Assembly (NCBI RefSeq): GCF_037652055.1
Contig: NZ_JBBKAH010000002.1
Span: forward strand, 1-64,000
From: Pelagibius sp037652055
GTDB lineage: Bacteria > Pseudomonadota > Alphaproteobacteria > Kiloniellales > Kiloniellaceae
DNA: 64,000 nucleotides
Direction: 5' to 3'
Positions 63,855 to 64,000 of this stretch are shown in pieces; position 1 is the stretch's first letter; each line of letters opens with the position of its first letter. The notes beneath the pieces were generated by a model. That model had not been told where the DNA came from and searched no databases. It saw only the letters and a program-made list of their open reading frames with translations. The translations under genes were made by a program, and so were the position numbers.

Positions 63855-64000
63855 TGACACGTCCTGGGCGTGAAAAAATGCCGCTCGAGTCGTGATCAGA
63901 TGGTAGCAGAAGTGTCCGGATTCAACACGAAATTGACACAAAATGATAAACGGCTGGCCGGAGGGTGTGAGCAATTGCCCACGGAACCCACACTCGTGCC

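Overview
The window looks like a piece of an alphaproteobacterial chromosome. The DNA is fairly GC-rich. It carries FixL/FixJ-style two-component proteins, a DUF6961-like small protein, a gluconate/alcohol-dehydrogenase-type GMC complex and an RND pump. The species cannot be named from the sequence. No rRNA, tRNA or CRISPR array was found.

Region 1 (1-9463, minus strand) is an RTX toxin/adhesin locus. A HlyC-type lysine acyltransferase is followed, with an ATGA overlap, by an unrecognised 214-residue protein. A giant RTX protein comes next, at least 2749 residues, and its C-terminus runs off the left edge. Region 2 (about 10-39.5 kb) is mostly ordinary metabolism, redox and signalling. It holds a VOC protein, a lone HigA, two sensor kinases, three response regulators, a kinase remnant, an RND pump with its adaptor, a GMC dehydrogenase-cytochrome c set, WrbA, a thioredoxin-MsrB fusion with MsrA, a YeeE/YedE transporter and cytochrome P460. 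A plus-strand run of AhpD-like, cupin, small membrane, nitrilase-like and NmrA-like genes follows. The nitrilase-like protein has lost its catalytic cysteine.

Region 3 (about 40-51 kb) is mobile. A DUF6961-like gene, a HTH/Xre-like DNA-binding protein and a HipBA pair with a clear operator lie beside a Tn7-like transposition operon. On the minus strand this operon reads: small Cys-rich protein, TniQ-2, TnsA-like endonuclease, a 79-residue small protein, TniA, TniB, TniQ-1. Upstream of it are several palindromes and an array of about 30-bp repeats that looks like a transposon end.

Region 4 (51-64 kb) reads as a defence island. It contains an orphan HipA, an AbiEi-like antitoxin with no AbiEii partner, an AbiU2/HEPN-like protein and a 1435-residue P-loop NTPase with helical middle and C-terminal PD-(D/E)xK nuclease signature. 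It ends with a tightly packed three-gene operon: a cyclic-nucleotide-binding-domain/class III cyclase, a tandem-cyclase protein and an E2-like cysteine-rich protein. This last operon is the best candidate for a little-described system. It suggests nucleotide second-messenger immunity coupled to a ubiquitin-conjugation-like fold.
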